Both the position numbers and the translations under genes were made by a program. 61,672 nucleotides of DNA from JAVBKV01 sp031553885. GTDB taxonomy: Bacteria > Bacteroidota > Bacteroidia > Bacteroidales > Azobacteroidaceae. Under the pieces are notes generated by a model, which was not told the DNA's origin, searched no databases, and saw nothing but the letters and a program-made list of their open reading frames with translations. Location of the stretch: contig JAVBKV010000012.1 in the NCBI GenBank assembly GCA_031553885.1, forward strand, positions 1-61,672. Direction: 5' to 3'. Numbering within the stretch: the stretch's first letter is position 1; every line of letters starts with the position of its first letter. Shown here piece by piece: positions 1 to 8,120 of this stretch.

Positions 1-17
1 ATTTGTTGTACCTTCAT
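1..17 (-). CDS. Possible 5' end of a gene running off the left edge
   Basis: On the minus strand an ATG at 17-15 is followed by codons for Lys-Val-Gln-Gln before the window ends. A TATCTTTG box lies 63 bases upstream, which suits a Bacteroidales promoter. Only five codons are visible, so no product can be named and even the start is uncertain. Confidence 0.25.
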
Positions 18-79
18 GCTGTATTTTTTAGCGTGATTTCCCCGTTTTTGGCCTCGAAACCCTATTATCGGGGGACAAA

Positions 80-87
80 CAAAGATA
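80..87 (-). promoter_or_regulatory. Candidate -7 box for the gene at the left edge
   Basis: The minus strand reads TATCTTTG, matching the Bacteroidales -7 consensus TAnnTTTG. I see no TTTG at the usual 19-21 base distance, so this is a half-match only. Confidence 0.3.
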
Positions 88-92
88 CACAA

Positions 93-127
93 AATCCCAA
101 CTAATTCATAATGAATCGGTTGGGATT
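93..127. terminator. Hairpin after the bactofilin gene
   Basis: A 9-bp stem (AATCCCAAC at 93-101 with GTTGGGATT at 119-127) has a 17-base loop that itself contains TTCAT/ATGAA. In the plus direction it is followed by GTCTTTTTT, in the minus direction by TTG. It lies between the bactofilin stop and the next minus-strand promoter, so it probably ends the bactofilin transcript. Confidence 0.55.
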
Positions 128-165
128 GTCTTTTTTATTGATCGAATGAGCCTACGAAGCCGGTG

Positions 166-510
166 TTACAGCATTTTACAAGTACCGTTGAATGTAGCGC
201 CGGCTTCTATTTCTAAATTTTTGGCAACCACTTCTCCGACAAAAACAACGGATGATCTCAATTTAAGAGTTCCTTCTATTTCCACATTCCCATTAATTTT
301 ACCCATCAAATCGGCATTCTGACAACGGATATTTCCTGAAATCTGAGCCTGAGGACCGATAATCACTTTACCGGAACATTCGATATTACCTTCAACGGTT
401 CCATCAATACGAAAATCTTCTTCTGCATGAACATTACCTTTGATAACTGTCCCCGGTGCCAGGGCATTGTGAGCAACTCCCGACGAAATAACTTGCTTGG
501 ACTTGAGCAT
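166..510 (-). CDS. Bactofilin (polymer-forming cytoskeletal protein)
   Basis: Small protein of 114 aa whose core (residues about 20-105) shows the repeated short hydrophobic-glycine rhythm of a right-handed beta-helix, with phrases such as VIKGNVHAEEDFRIDGTVEG and NADLMGKINGNVEIEGTLKL. Bactofilins polymerise without nucleotide into membrane-linked filaments that shape cells or localise envelope enzymes. The frame is open 15 codons further upstream, but I chose the Met at 510 (MLKSKQVISSG) because the upstream part is unlike the family and overlaps the promoter. A well-formed promoter (530-560) lies 20 bases upstream. It is monocistronic here. The usual M23 peptidase neighbour is not visible. 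The family assignment is firm; the cellular role is inferred. Confidence 0.88.
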   Translation of the reverse strand: MLKSKQVISSGVAHNALAPGTVIKGNVHAEEDFRIDGTVEGNIECSGKVIIGPQAQISGNIRCQNADLMGKINGNVEIEGTLKLRSSVVFVGEVVAKNLEIEAGATFNGTCKML

Positions 511-529
511 AATAGACTTAATTTTGAAA

Positions 530-560
530 CAAAAATAATATATGTTTGCCAACAAACAAA
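530..560 (-). promoter_or_regulatory. Promoter of the bactofilin gene
   Basis: On the minus strand TTTG (560-557), a 19-base spacer and TATTTTTG (537-530) match the Bacteroidales primary-sigma consensus. It is interleaved with a plus-strand promoter at 545-576. Confidence 0.55.
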
Positions 561-576
561 CTATATTTTACTTTTG
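545..576 (+). promoter_or_regulatory. Divergent promoter facing a short terminated transcript
   Basis: TTTG at 545-548, a spacer of exactly 20 bases, and TACTTTTG at 569-576. Transcription would begin near 583 and meet the hairpin terminator at 624-657, giving an RNA of about 75 bases. There is no conventional gene in this direction. Confidence 0.5.
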
Positions 577-582
577 TATCCA

Positions 583-666
583 TTAAATAATTTTAAAATA
601 ATGACGTATACATACGTTAGGATAAAAAATCCCAACCGTTTTCGATCGGGATTTTTTATTTACTGA
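583..666 (+). ncRNA. Candidate short RNA or 21-aa peptide gene
   Basis: The interval lies between the plus-strand promoter at 545-576 and the terminator at 624-657. It also holds an ATG at 601 opening a 21-codon frame (start MTYTYVRIKNPN) that ends at 666 and runs through the terminator hairpin. Nothing identifies it as a known family. The hairpin may simply be the terminator of the minus-strand gene 682-4488, in which case this is not a gene. Confidence 0.3.
624..657. terminator. Bidirectional terminator
   Basis: AAAAAATCCC (624-633) pairs with GGGATTTTTT (648-657). The A-T part of the stem supplies a T-run in both directions. It serves the GH2 gene ending at 682 on the minus strand and any plus-strand transcript from 583. 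Confidence 0.7.
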
Positions 667-681
667 ATGTGATTGTTGGAA

Positions 682-3600
682 TTACTTCATCGCAGATATT
701 CCTAACTCTGCCGCATGCGCCCAGGCGCGTCTTCTTATTTCCGATTTAGCTACCAATTTGAAATATCGGGCCTCCGGATGTGACGGAATAAGCACTCTTT
801 GGGAACCCGGAACATTAGTAAATTTTCCGGAAGCGGCTGGTTCGTCCCATTTCGTGGGATCATTGCTGAAATAAATTTCATAACCACTTATTCTGCCGTT
901 ATCGCCGTCTTTCCTGCTTTGGTAAATAAATTCATTTACTTTGTAGCTTCTTCCCATATCCACAATAATTTCATGAGGATACTGGGGTTCATCGGCTCCC
1001 CACTTTGTATGCCAGATGGTACTTTCATCCCCATCGATAGCGTTTTTCGCTTCTTCCCCTTTGGCTTCGCTTGAAACACTCACCACTTTCCAGGATGACT
1101 TATCAATGAACAGTTCGATATCTGCCTGGGTAATCATACCTTCGGAGAACCCGGATGCTTTGGCGTATGCTTCCACATGGCCACCATCTGATAATTGGAA
1201 GGGTGCATTATACAATTGGAATTTTTTCTTGTCGATACTGTAATAAATCTGAGCCGATGCCGGATTTGCAGATAAAGTGACCATTCCTTTTTTATCTCTT
1301 TCGATCTTTACCGGAGAGCAAACCGGGCTTTCGACCCTTGCCTTTTCAGTAAGTTGCTCGTTGTTCATCTTCGAGGTAACCGGCATAATGATGAAATTGA
1401 AAATGGTAGTTTTCGCTTTCAATTCGTACTTATCCATCACATCGGAGCCACAACTGGCATTTCCCAAAGCGCGCATGTGTGCATCCAGGCAAACTACCGT
1501 ATTGTCACGGAATGTCATCTGATAAGGGTGCTTCACGCGGTTGTTTCTATCGATATAAATATCCTGTGCCCGGAAGTGGGTAGCCGAAGCCGCCATTTTT
1601 TCGGGAGCCACAAACAGAAGGCCTGTTCCATCATTATTGGTAAGTCCCATCCAGCGTACTTCTTCCTTATTTCCGTTTTCCTGTGGAAATACATAATTTT
1701 CCCATTGTGAGGTCACAGTGCTGTTGTATACACCTTCAAAACAAGCTTCTTTCCTGTCTTCATACGAATCCCAGGGACCACGGCCAAACCAGATCAGGTT
1801 TTCAAAGCCTTTTGGCATTTCCAGGCGATAACCGATTTTCGGAATAATAGCATCTTTTACAGCAGGGTCAATAATTGAATTGACAAGGATGGTTCCGTCA
1901 TTCAACACCTTGAATGCAATCTGAACTGTAAACGCATTGGGCGCAATTGCGGTGTACTCGTTAGTAATACTGAGGTCTACAGTGCTATTTCCTTTTGCCT
2001 TCTTAACTTCCCAGCTACCGGTTTTTACTTTCAAATTCCGTATTCCCATATTGTCCCACGACGGGGTTTGAGCTTTGTCATTATCAGTTCCGGCCCTGAA
2101 TACATTCAATTCCATTGGTTCACAGATCAGTTGCTTGCCATTCAGGGTATAGCTATTCAGCGTTCCGTTTGTTTTGGAAAATACCGCTGTAAAATTCGAG
2201 CCGTTTACTATGATCTCATTAGCGTTATCCAGCACATTCAGGTTTCCTTTTTGTGGTATTTGATATGCGGGTTTCACAGCATCTTTCAGCTTCATTTGCT
2301 CACCTGCCACTTCATAGCCGGCATCGGCCCACCAGGTAGCTTTCTTTTGATATGCATTGAAACGGATGAAGTATTCGGCTTCGGCTTTGGCATTGGCAGG
2401 CAATGCATCAATAGATACGGTGATCGTCTGGCCGGCAGGAATCGTTTTGTCCAGTTTTTGGGTAGAAATGATTTTGCCATCCTCGAGTATAGAATAGTAA
2501 ATATCTAAGTCATCGGTGTTTTTGAATACCAACTTACTCTTCAGTTCGAAGGTTTTCTTGTCGGGATTCATGAAAAAATCGACCGGTTGGTATATTTTCT
2601 TTGTGTTGTAGCACTTAGCAGTCCATGAATGATTGGGTAGAACTACACCGTTTATAACAAAGTTTGCATCGTTCGGGTTATCTCCGAAATCACCACCATA
2701 CGCCCAGAAAGACTCTCCGGGCTTACCGGGTACAGGCATCTTGATCCCTTGATCTTTCCAATCCCAAATGAATTCACCTGTCAATGCCGGGTATTTCTCA
2801 TACAGGTCGAACATATCCCGGACATTTCCCATCGCATTACCCATGGCGTGGCTGTTTTCACACTGGATATGCGGGCGGGGATTCGATTCTTTGAGTCGTT
2901 CTTCGCCGATATTCCTGATGTGATTATAATTAGCATACATTGTACTGGAAACATCGCTCCACTGGCTGTTTCCTTCGTAATGTGTCAGACGGGATTTATC
3001 CAATGCTTTTACTGCCTGAGACACATATTGAAAATTGTTCCCATTGCCGGATTCATTCCCAAATGACCACATGAAAATAGAGGAGTGGTTTTTCAACCAT
3101 TTGACTTGATTTTCAGATCTTTCAACCATTGGTTTCCTAAAAAGTTCAACACTGGAAAGTCCCGTATTTCCATGACATTCAACATTGGCTTCTGCCAAAA
3201 CATAGAGGCCGTACTGATCGCAGAGATCATAAAAATAAGGATTATTCGGATAGTGTGATGTACGCACAGCATTGATGTTTAGACGTTTCATTGTTTTAAT
3301 ATCCATTTCCATTTCTTCCTTGGAGATAGTACGTCCGTTGATTTCACTATGATCATGACGATTTACCCCATGGAAAATAACACGCTTACCATTGATTCGC
3401 AAAGAACCGTCTGAACCGATTCCCACTTCACGGAATCCGACTTTATTGCCTCTGATATCGATTGCTTTGCCCCCATTTTCCAACGTAAGTACCAAATCAT
3501 ACAGGTAAGGCGTTTCTGCCGACCATTTCTCGGGATTGGCGACATCCATTGTAATCTGATTTTTTCCGATCATAGGTACCGGTAGCGTTTTCTGGGCGAC

Positions 3601-4488
3601 AACTTTGTCTTTATCCATAATTTTGGCGGTCAGTTTTCCCGAAGCCAGAGCTGTTCCCGTCAATGTAAAATCGATGGTTACCTTGGCATCCTTATATTGT
3701 TCGTCCAAGTCGGTTTGAAAAAAATAGTCCCGGATTTGTGTCTTGGGAGCCGACCATATAAACACATCGCGGCTGATTCCCGTCAAGCGCCAATAATCCT
3801 GACATTCCAGGAAGGACCCACTTGTAAAACGATAGATCTGTACGGCTATTTTATTTTTCCCTTGTTTTACATATTTACTGATATTAAATTCCGAAGGAAG
3901 ATACGAATCTTCGGAGTAACCTACCTGTTGGCCGTTTATCCAGAGGTAATAACCATGTCCGGCTCCATTGAAACGAATATAGATATCACGTCCGTCCCAT
4001 GAAGAAGGGATTGTGAATTCATGTAAATAACTACCTACCGGATTTTTCATCTTGTTGTTATAGGTAAAATCAGCAGGGCGGTCGGCCATCACACTGTAAG
4101 TGGATCGATCGTATGTGAAAGGATACCGTGTATTTACATACAAGGGTTTATCCCAGTTTTTATTGTTTCTGACACCGTAAACCTGCCAAACTGCAGGAAC
4201 ATCGATGTTATCCCAACCGGTTGCATCATACGAAGTCTCGTAAAATTTCTCCGGTTTTTGGATCGGATCGGATACCCATTTGAATTTCCATGTACCGTTC
4301 AGAGACAAATAATATGGAGAATCTTCAATTCTTGAATTCCGGAGTTGTTGCTCATTGGCAAAAGGAATAGCGATTGTATGAGCTTCTTCCCGGTTTACCT
4401 GAGTGATGGTTACATCATCCCACTCGTTTTGGGCAAGTAGATTGGATGATATAAAGAATACAATTGCAATTAAAAAATGTGTTTTCAT
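682..4488 (-). CDS. Secreted glycoside hydrolase family 2 beta-galactosidase-like enzyme
   Basis: Protein of 1268 aa that hydrolyses terminal beta-linked sugars, most likely beta-galactosides, after export. Order of parts: signal peptide (MKTHFLIAIVFFISSNLLAQ), GH2 sugar-binding domain, Ig-like domain, TIM barrel, beta-galactosidase small-chain domain (residues about 730-1020), a chitobiase-C-like Ig module (about 1040-1120) and a discoidin (F5/8 type C) carbohydrate-binding domain at the end. Counted from the longest possible start (4497), the acid/base is Glu440 in ANVECHGN and the nucleophile Glu547 in CENSHAMGN, as in LacZ. I prefer the start at 4488 because it begins the signal peptide directly; 4497 is possible. 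It stands alone, with no SusCD pair nearby. A TAATTTTG box at 4546-4539 may be its promoter. The natural substrate is unknown. Confidence 0.92.
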   Translation of the reverse strand: MKTHFLIAIVFFISSNLLAQNEWDDVTITQVNREEAHTIAIPFANEQQLRNSRIEDSPYYLSLNGTWKFKWVSDPIQKPEKFYETSYDATGWDNIDVPAVWQVYGVRNNKNWDKPLYVNTRYPFTYDRSTYSVMADRPADFTYNNKMKNPVGSYLHEFTIPSSWDGRDIYIRFNGAGHGYYLWINGQQVGYSEDSYLPSEFNISKYVKQGKNKIAVQIYRFTSGSFLECQDYWRLTGISRDVFIWSAPKTQIRDYFFQTDLDEQYKDAKVTIDFTLTGTALASGKLTAKIMDKDKVVAQKTLPVPMIGKNQITMDVANPEKWSAETPYLYDLVLTLENGGKAIDIRGNKVGFREVGIGSDGSLRINGKRVIFHGVNRHDHSEINGRTISKEEMEMDIKTMKRLNINAVRTSHYPNNPYFYDLCDQYGLYVLAEANVECHGNTGLSSVELFRKPMVERSENQVKWLKNHSSIFMWSFGNESGNGNNFQYVSQAVKALDKSRLTHYEGNSQWSDVSSTMYANYNHIRNIGEERLKESNPRPHIQCENSHAMGNAMGNVRDMFDLYEKYPALTGEFIWDWKDQGIKMPVPGKPGESFWAYGGDFGDNPNDANFVINGVVLPNHSWTAKCYNTKKIYQPVDFFMNPDKKTFELKSKLVFKNTDDLDIYYSILEDGKIISTQKLDKTIPAGQTITVSIDALPANAKAEAEYFIRFNAYQKKATWWADAGYEVAGEQMKLKDAVKPAYQIPQKGNLNVLDNANEIIVNGSNFTAVFSKTNGTLNSYTLNGKQLICEPMELNVFRAGTDNDKAQTPSWDNMGIRNLKVKTGSWEVKKAKGNSTVDLSITNEYTAIAPNAFTVQIAFKVLNDGTILVNSIIDPAVKDAIIPKIGYRLEMPKGFENLIWFGRGPWDSYEDRKEACFEGVYNSTVTSQWENYVFPQENGNKEEVRWMGLTNNDGTGLLFVAPEKMAASATHFRAQDIYIDRNNRVKHPYQMTFRDNTVVCLDAHMRALGNASCGSDVMDKYELKAKTTIFNFIIMPVTSKMNNEQLTEKARVESPVCSPVKIERDKKGMVTLSANPASAQIYYSIDKKKFQLYNAPFQLSDGGHVEAYAKASGFSEGMITQADIELFIDKSSWKVVSVSSEAKGEEAKNAIDGDESTIWHTKWGADEPQYPHEIIVDMGRSYKVNEFIYQSRKDGDNGRISGYEIYFSNDPTKWDEPAASGKFTNVPGSQRVLIPSHPEARYFKLVAKSEIRRRAWAHAAELGISAMK

Positions 4489-4538
4489 ATCTATCATTTA
4501 ATATTACGAATTACTTGTGAATTGTTTTTTGGAGTAGA

Positions 4539-4546
4539 CAAAATTA
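4539..4546 (-). promoter_or_regulatory. Candidate -7 box for the GH2 gene
   Basis: The minus strand reads TAATTTTG about 50 bases before the start codon. A TTG lies 23 bases further upstream, slightly beyond the usual spacing. Confidence 0.35.
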
Positions 4547-4710
4547 ATCATTTTTTTGAGATTAACAGGCAATAAATTGAGCGAATGAAGCATGTACACC
4601 CTAAAAAATTACCGGGTCAATGTTTCCTGAAAGATTTGTCAACTCAGAGAACCTGTTGCAAAGACAATCCGTAAATTTGAACCCTTTCCGACCTTGGAAG
4701 TGAGACGCGG

Positions 4711-4731
4711 AACCGGGGTGCTGACCCGGTT
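4711..4731. repeat. GC-rich hairpin in the GH2-folB gap
   Basis: A 7-bp perfect stem AACCGGG/CCCGGTT around GTGCTGA. Both flanking genes point away from it, so it is not an ordinary terminator. Its right arm also pairs with ACCGGGTCA at 4611-4619, so two alternative folds exist. Confidence 0.55.
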
Positions 4732-4777
4732 TTAGTCATATTTTGTATTGAACAATCCATTTTTACAAATTTCTGAT

Positions 4778-4785
4778 TACTTTTG
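4778..4785 (+). promoter_or_regulatory. Candidate -7 box for folB
   Basis: TACTTTTG lies about 94 bases before the folB start. No matching TTTG is seen at the expected distance. Confidence 0.35.
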
Positions 4786-4878
4786 CCTTCCCGTCTGTGG
4801 AAGTTCGGTTTATAAATTTCATTAAGCATTAGTAACAAAAGATTATCTCATCAACATAATTTTATAAAATAAAAAACG

Positions 4879-5229
4879 GTGGATTGTATAGAACTGAAAG
4901 GCATGACCTTTTATGCATTTCATGGAGTCATGGAACAGGAACGGAAAGTAGGCAATACATTTGTTGTCGACCTCAAATTAGATGTTGATTTATCTTCCGC
5001 CATAGCATCAGACCGGCTGGAAGACACGATCAATTATGCAGATGTGTACCGATTGGTTAAAGATATAATGCTCATACCCTCCAATTTACTGGAACATGTA
5101 GCTGGGAGAATCTTGAATCAGCTCAAACAAACCTACCCGTCCCTTCTGGGCATTGAAGTTTGTATCAGTAAAATAAACCCTCCCATTGGAGGAGATGTAT
5201 ACTCAAGTACCGTTACATTAAAAAGATAA
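4879..5229 (+). CDS. folB: Dihydroneopterin aldolase
   Basis: Protein of 116 aa, the normal length for FolB, which cleaves 7,8-dihydroneopterin to 6-hydroxymethyl-dihydropterin and glycolaldehyde in folate synthesis. Family hallmarks are the opening IELKGMTFYAFHGVMEQERK, with the Tyr/His/Gly/Glu cluster of the pterin site, then INYADVYRLV and the end KINPPIGGDVYSSTV with its conserved Pro. The start is GTG at 4879. An in-frame TAA lies three codons upstream, and the next Met would remove the first strand. It stands alone and converges with the TPR gene at 5278, sharing a hairpin terminator that begins inside its own last codons. Confidence 0.93.
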   Translation: MDCIELKGMTFYAFHGVMEQERKVGNTFVVDLKLDVDLSSAIASDRLEDTINYADVYRLVKDIMLIPSNLLEHVAGRILNQLKQTYPSLLGIEVCISKINPPIGGDVYSSTVTLKR

Positions 5230-5254
5230 AGGAAGCCACTTGGCCTCCTTTATC
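5225..5254. terminator. Bidirectional terminator between folB and the TPR gene
   Basis: Two 13-base arms (5225-5237 and 5242-5254) pair with one mismatch around a 4-base loop. In the minus direction the stem is followed by TTTTTAA. The left arm overlaps the folB stop codon. Confidence 0.7.
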
Positions 5255-5277
5255 TTCTATCTTAGTTGCTTTGTTGA

Positions 5278-6969
5278 TTAATACTTTATTTTCAACGCAT
5301 CTAATGTTTGCTTGGCAGCTTGATTATTCGGATCTATTTCCAGTATTTTCTTCCAGTACTCTCCGGAAGTTTTGGAATCATCAAGTAACAAATAGAATGA
5401 TGCAAAATAATTATAACAGGTTATAATATCCTTGTTCCGGGCTCCATTCTCATTCTTTTCCAACATAATAGTCAATGCTTGTTCATAATAGGGCTTTGCA
5501 AGACCGGGCAAGTTTTTGCTCCTTTCATATTCATCATTATCCATAACAGCTGATACATGTCCTCTCCACAGATATCCCTGGTAGCTGGACGGGCTCAATT
5601 CAGCAACCTTAGCAAAAGCTTTGTCTGCTTTTTGCAATATTTCTACCCGTAAAGTACTGTCAGCCAGAAGTTGTTCCTGGGTTTCAGCAGGAGTTTTTGA
5701 TTTAAGTTGAGCTGCAGCAGAAAAACAATCCACGCCATAAAGCAGTTGCTCCCGTACGCCATCTGTTTCGCTGCTTTCCAAGAATTTTTCCCAATAAGGT
5801 ATTGCACTCACATAATCACCAATTCCTTTATAAGCATCTGCAACATCCTTATAAACTTCCGTTTTAATAACTGCCTTCACATCCGGCAATTCAAGAACCT
5901 TTAACAAATTCTGAACAGCAGCTTCCGGTTGCTTCGCCTTCAGGAGCAAGCGTCCGTAAGTAATATAGTCCTGAGGAATAAGCTTGGTAGGATCAGCCTC
6001 TTTCATAAACTTATCCATTTGTTCCAATCCCAATTCAAAGTTTTCCAATTTGAAATTATTGTACACCTGCAAACGACGGGCAACAAAATTAGTTGGATCC
6101 TGAGCCAATACTTTACGAATTTCAACTAATGACTCGGCATATTTATCCGTAAAATACAGAAGTTGAGCATACTTAGCCATTGATTCCAAAGGCACTCCGG
6201 GAATTACAATTATTTTCTGATACGCATCAATCGCTTTTCCATAAAAACCGGTACTGTAATAAATTTCTCCCAGTTCGGCATAAGCAGGAACATATTCCGG
6301 GTCGATAGCAATCAGGTCATTGAGGTATTTCAATGCTGCATCAGCATTGATTCCCTTATAAACACGAGCCTGTTTCAGGTAAGCTACTTTGTCATTTTTA
6401 TCAAAAAGAATTGCATTGTCATAACGTCCTAATGCGTCTCCGCTTTTCCCCTGAGACATCAGCATATCTCCTTCCGCCACAAAAATACCGGAATAATTTT
6501 TCTTTGCCTTACGGGCACGATCCAGCATTTCTTCTGCTTTATCATATTGTTTTTCATCGATATACGCTTCTGCAATGGTAGTATAAATGGACGGATCCTT
6601 TTTAGCAAAACCAATGGCTTCTTTGAAAAGTTCCTCTGCGCCTTTCATATCTTTTTTCGACAAGGCTATTTTTCCTTTTCCAATATAAGCGAATGGATAT
6701 TCGGTATCTGCTTCCACCGACTTTGTATAATAATAAGAAGCTGAATCAAGTTGTTGGGTAGCCGCATACGTTTGACCCAAATAATAATAATTTTCTGCTT
6801 TTTCAGTATTATTCTGATTGGTCTGCTGCATAAAAAACAGCTTGGCGGCACTGTACAACTCCGCTCTGTAATATTCAATACCTTTTTCGTTTCCGGCAGC
6901 ATGCACCCCTGTCAAACAAAAACAAGCAGCTCCCGCTAAACTCAATAATTTTTTGCAATTCATTTTCAT
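5278..6969 (-). CDS. Exported tetratricopeptide repeat protein of the TonB operon
   Basis: Protein of 563 aa: a signal peptide (MKMNCKKLLSLAGAACFCLT, then VHAA) followed by a chain of TPR helices over almost the whole length, for example AENYYYLGQTYAATQQLDSA, AYAELGEIYYSTGFYGKAID and ISAIPYWEKFLE-like turns. TPR arrays bind partner proteins; no enzymatic domain is visible. It is the last gene of the exbB-exbD-exbD-tonB-76aa-PstS-like operon, 21 bases after the lipoprotein gene, so it is probably a periplasmic scaffold working with that energy-transducing complex. The function is inferred only from position. Confidence 0.82.
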   Translation of the reverse strand: MKMNCKKLLSLAGAACFCLTGVHAAGNEKGIEYYRAELYSAAKLFFMQQTNQNNTEKAENYYYLGQTYAATQQLDSASYYYTKSVEADTEYPFAYIGKGKIALSKKDMKGAEELFKEAIGFAKKDPSIYTTIAEAYIDEKQYDKAEEMLDRARKAKKNYSGIFVAEGDMLMSQGKSGDALGRYDNAILFDKNDKVAYLKQARVYKGINADAALKYLNDLIAIDPEYVPAYAELGEIYYSTGFYGKAIDAYQKIIVIPGVPLESMAKYAQLLYFTDKYAESLVEIRKVLAQDPTNFVARRLQVYNNFKLENFELGLEQMDKFMKEADPTKLIPQDYITYGRLLLKAKQPEAAVQNLLKVLELPDVKAVIKTEVYKDVADAYKGIGDYVSAIPYWEKFLESSETDGVREQLLYGVDCFSAAAQLKSKTPAETQEQLLADSTLRVEILQKADKAFAKVAELSPSSYQGYLWRGHVSAVMDNDEYERSKNLPGLAKPYYEQALTIMLEKNENGARNKDIITCYNYFASFYLLLDDSKTSGEYWKKILEIDPNNQAAKQTLDALKIKY

Positions 6970-6990
6970 ACAGTTTCTTTGTTTATGTTA

Positions 6991-7950
6991 TTATTTTGGA
7001 TATCCTTCTTTAATATTCACCAACCGGATGGGCTGAGTAGCCGGCAACAAGCCGGATTTCAGGATGATTTTCTGGCCGATGTGATTCATTATGAATGTCG
7101 TAAAACCAGATGATAATCCACTGCGGGGATCCGACAGCAAAATATACACATCCCGGGTCATGGGATAATCTCCCAATGCAATATTTCCCTGATAAGGCTG
7201 ATAACTGTTATAACGGTCAGCATTTTCATATTTACTGACAGCCATCACTTGTATTTTATTTTGAAAACCGATATAAGTGGAATCTGTTTCGTCACTTACC
7301 CAGTTGACACCTACTATACCTAATGAATTAGGAGCTTTAGCAACCATATTAACCACTTCCATGTTGGTCTTTTGGGCATATAATTCCGTAGACAACGGTT
7401 TGTCCCGACAAATCGAATCGATGGCATACCGTACGGTACTGGAGTTTTTGTTATCAAACATAACATCAATTTTCCCCAGTCCGGATTTAGGATTGATTTG
7501 TTTCCATTCCGTAATTTCTCCGGTCAGGATCTTTTTTAAAGTAGGGACTCCGATCAATGAGTCCGGATTTGTTTTATTGACAATCAAAGCAATGGCATCA
7601 ACAGCAATTTTATGCGTTCTGACTACCATCTGTCTTTGGGCAACCAATGCTTTCTCTGCTTCTGTCAGTCCGCGGGACACAACAGCCATACGTACACTGT
7701 CCTTGAGCAGCAACTGGATAGCCTCCACTTCATTCGTGTATATAGGAAGAATAGTCGCTCCTTTATAAGTAGATTCAAAAACGTCGATTTCGGCACGGAT
7801 AATCGGTTCAAAACACTCATCACAAGTAATCGGAATGATTCCTGAAGTAGTGGTATCCTGCCATTTACCTTCTTTTTTCTTTTCTTTACAGGAAGTAAAA
7901 GCAGCCGAAACTACAACCAGTAGCACTATTAACAACAAATCTTTTTTCAT
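6991..7950 (-). CDS. PstS-family phosphate-binding-like lipoprotein
   Basis: Protein of 319 aa with a lipoprotein signal (lipobox around FTSC, Cys21) and a type II periplasmic-binding fold resembling PstS phosphate-binding proteins. Features include RMAVVSRGLTEAEKALV, DAIALIVNKTNPDSLIGVPT, LKKILTGEITEWKQINPKSG and the C-terminal MTRDVYILLSDPRSGLSSGF. No pstC/A/B transporter genes lie nearby. It sits between a small membrane protein and a TPR protein in a TonB/ExbBD operon, so it may bind or sense an anion in the periplasm rather than feed an ABC importer. The family is clear; ligand and role are not. Confidence 0.82.
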   Translation of the reverse strand: MKKDLLLIVLLVVVSAAFTSCKEKKKEGKWQDTTTSGIIPITCDECFEPIIRAEIDVFESTYKGATILPIYTNEVEAIQLLLKDSVRMAVVSRGLTEAEKALVAQRQMVVRTHKIAVDAIALIVNKTNPDSLIGVPTLKKILTGEITEWKQINPKSGLGKIDVMFDNKNSSTVRYAIDSICRDKPLSTELYAQKTNMEVVNMVAKAPNSLGIVGVNWVSDETDSTYIGFQNKIQVMAVSKYENADRYNSYQPYQGNIALGDYPMTRDVYILLSDPRSGLSSGFTTFIMNHIGQKIILKSGLLPATQPIRLVNIKEGYPK

Positions 7951-8120
7951 GGCATGCTTTAATATTTAGTAATAAAACAAAAAACAACACCGATTATACC
8001 TACTCTCAATAATTTCCATTAACACAAAAGTACATGAAAATACTTGTTTATCGTGTTAATATTAGTAAAAATTACTGTTCATATGTATAATCGGTATTGG
8101 CAAAACGATGTTTACCATAC

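Larger units (their letters stand above)
4489..4878. other. Divergent intergenic region with a GC-rich inverted-repeat element
   Basis: This 390-base gap separates the divergent GH2 gene and folB. Its ends are AT-rich and carry candidate promoters (4546-4539 minus, 4778-4785 plus). The middle (about 4608-4735) is much richer in G+C. It contains a hairpin AACCGGG/CCCGGTT with a 7-base loop (4711-4731), and a 9-base inverted repeat ACCGGGTCA (4611-4619) / TGACCCGGT about 100 bases apart. A 64-codon minus frame crosses it (4644-4838), but nothing in its translation is recognisable. Confidence 0.45.

Noticed and set aside
511..555. Longer bactofilin start with 15 extra residues
   Set aside because: The extra residues do not resemble the family and would overlap the bactofilin promoter boxes.
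427..626. Upstream part of a 79-codon plus frame over the bactofilin 5' end
   Set aside because: It runs antisense to bactofilin and across two promoters. Only the last 21 codons lie behind a plausible promoter, and even these are uncertain.
4644..4838. 64-codon minus frame in the GH2-folB gap
   Set aside because: No recognisable product, no promoter or homologous feel, and it overlaps the folB -7 box. The GC-rich inverted repeats explain the odd composition better.
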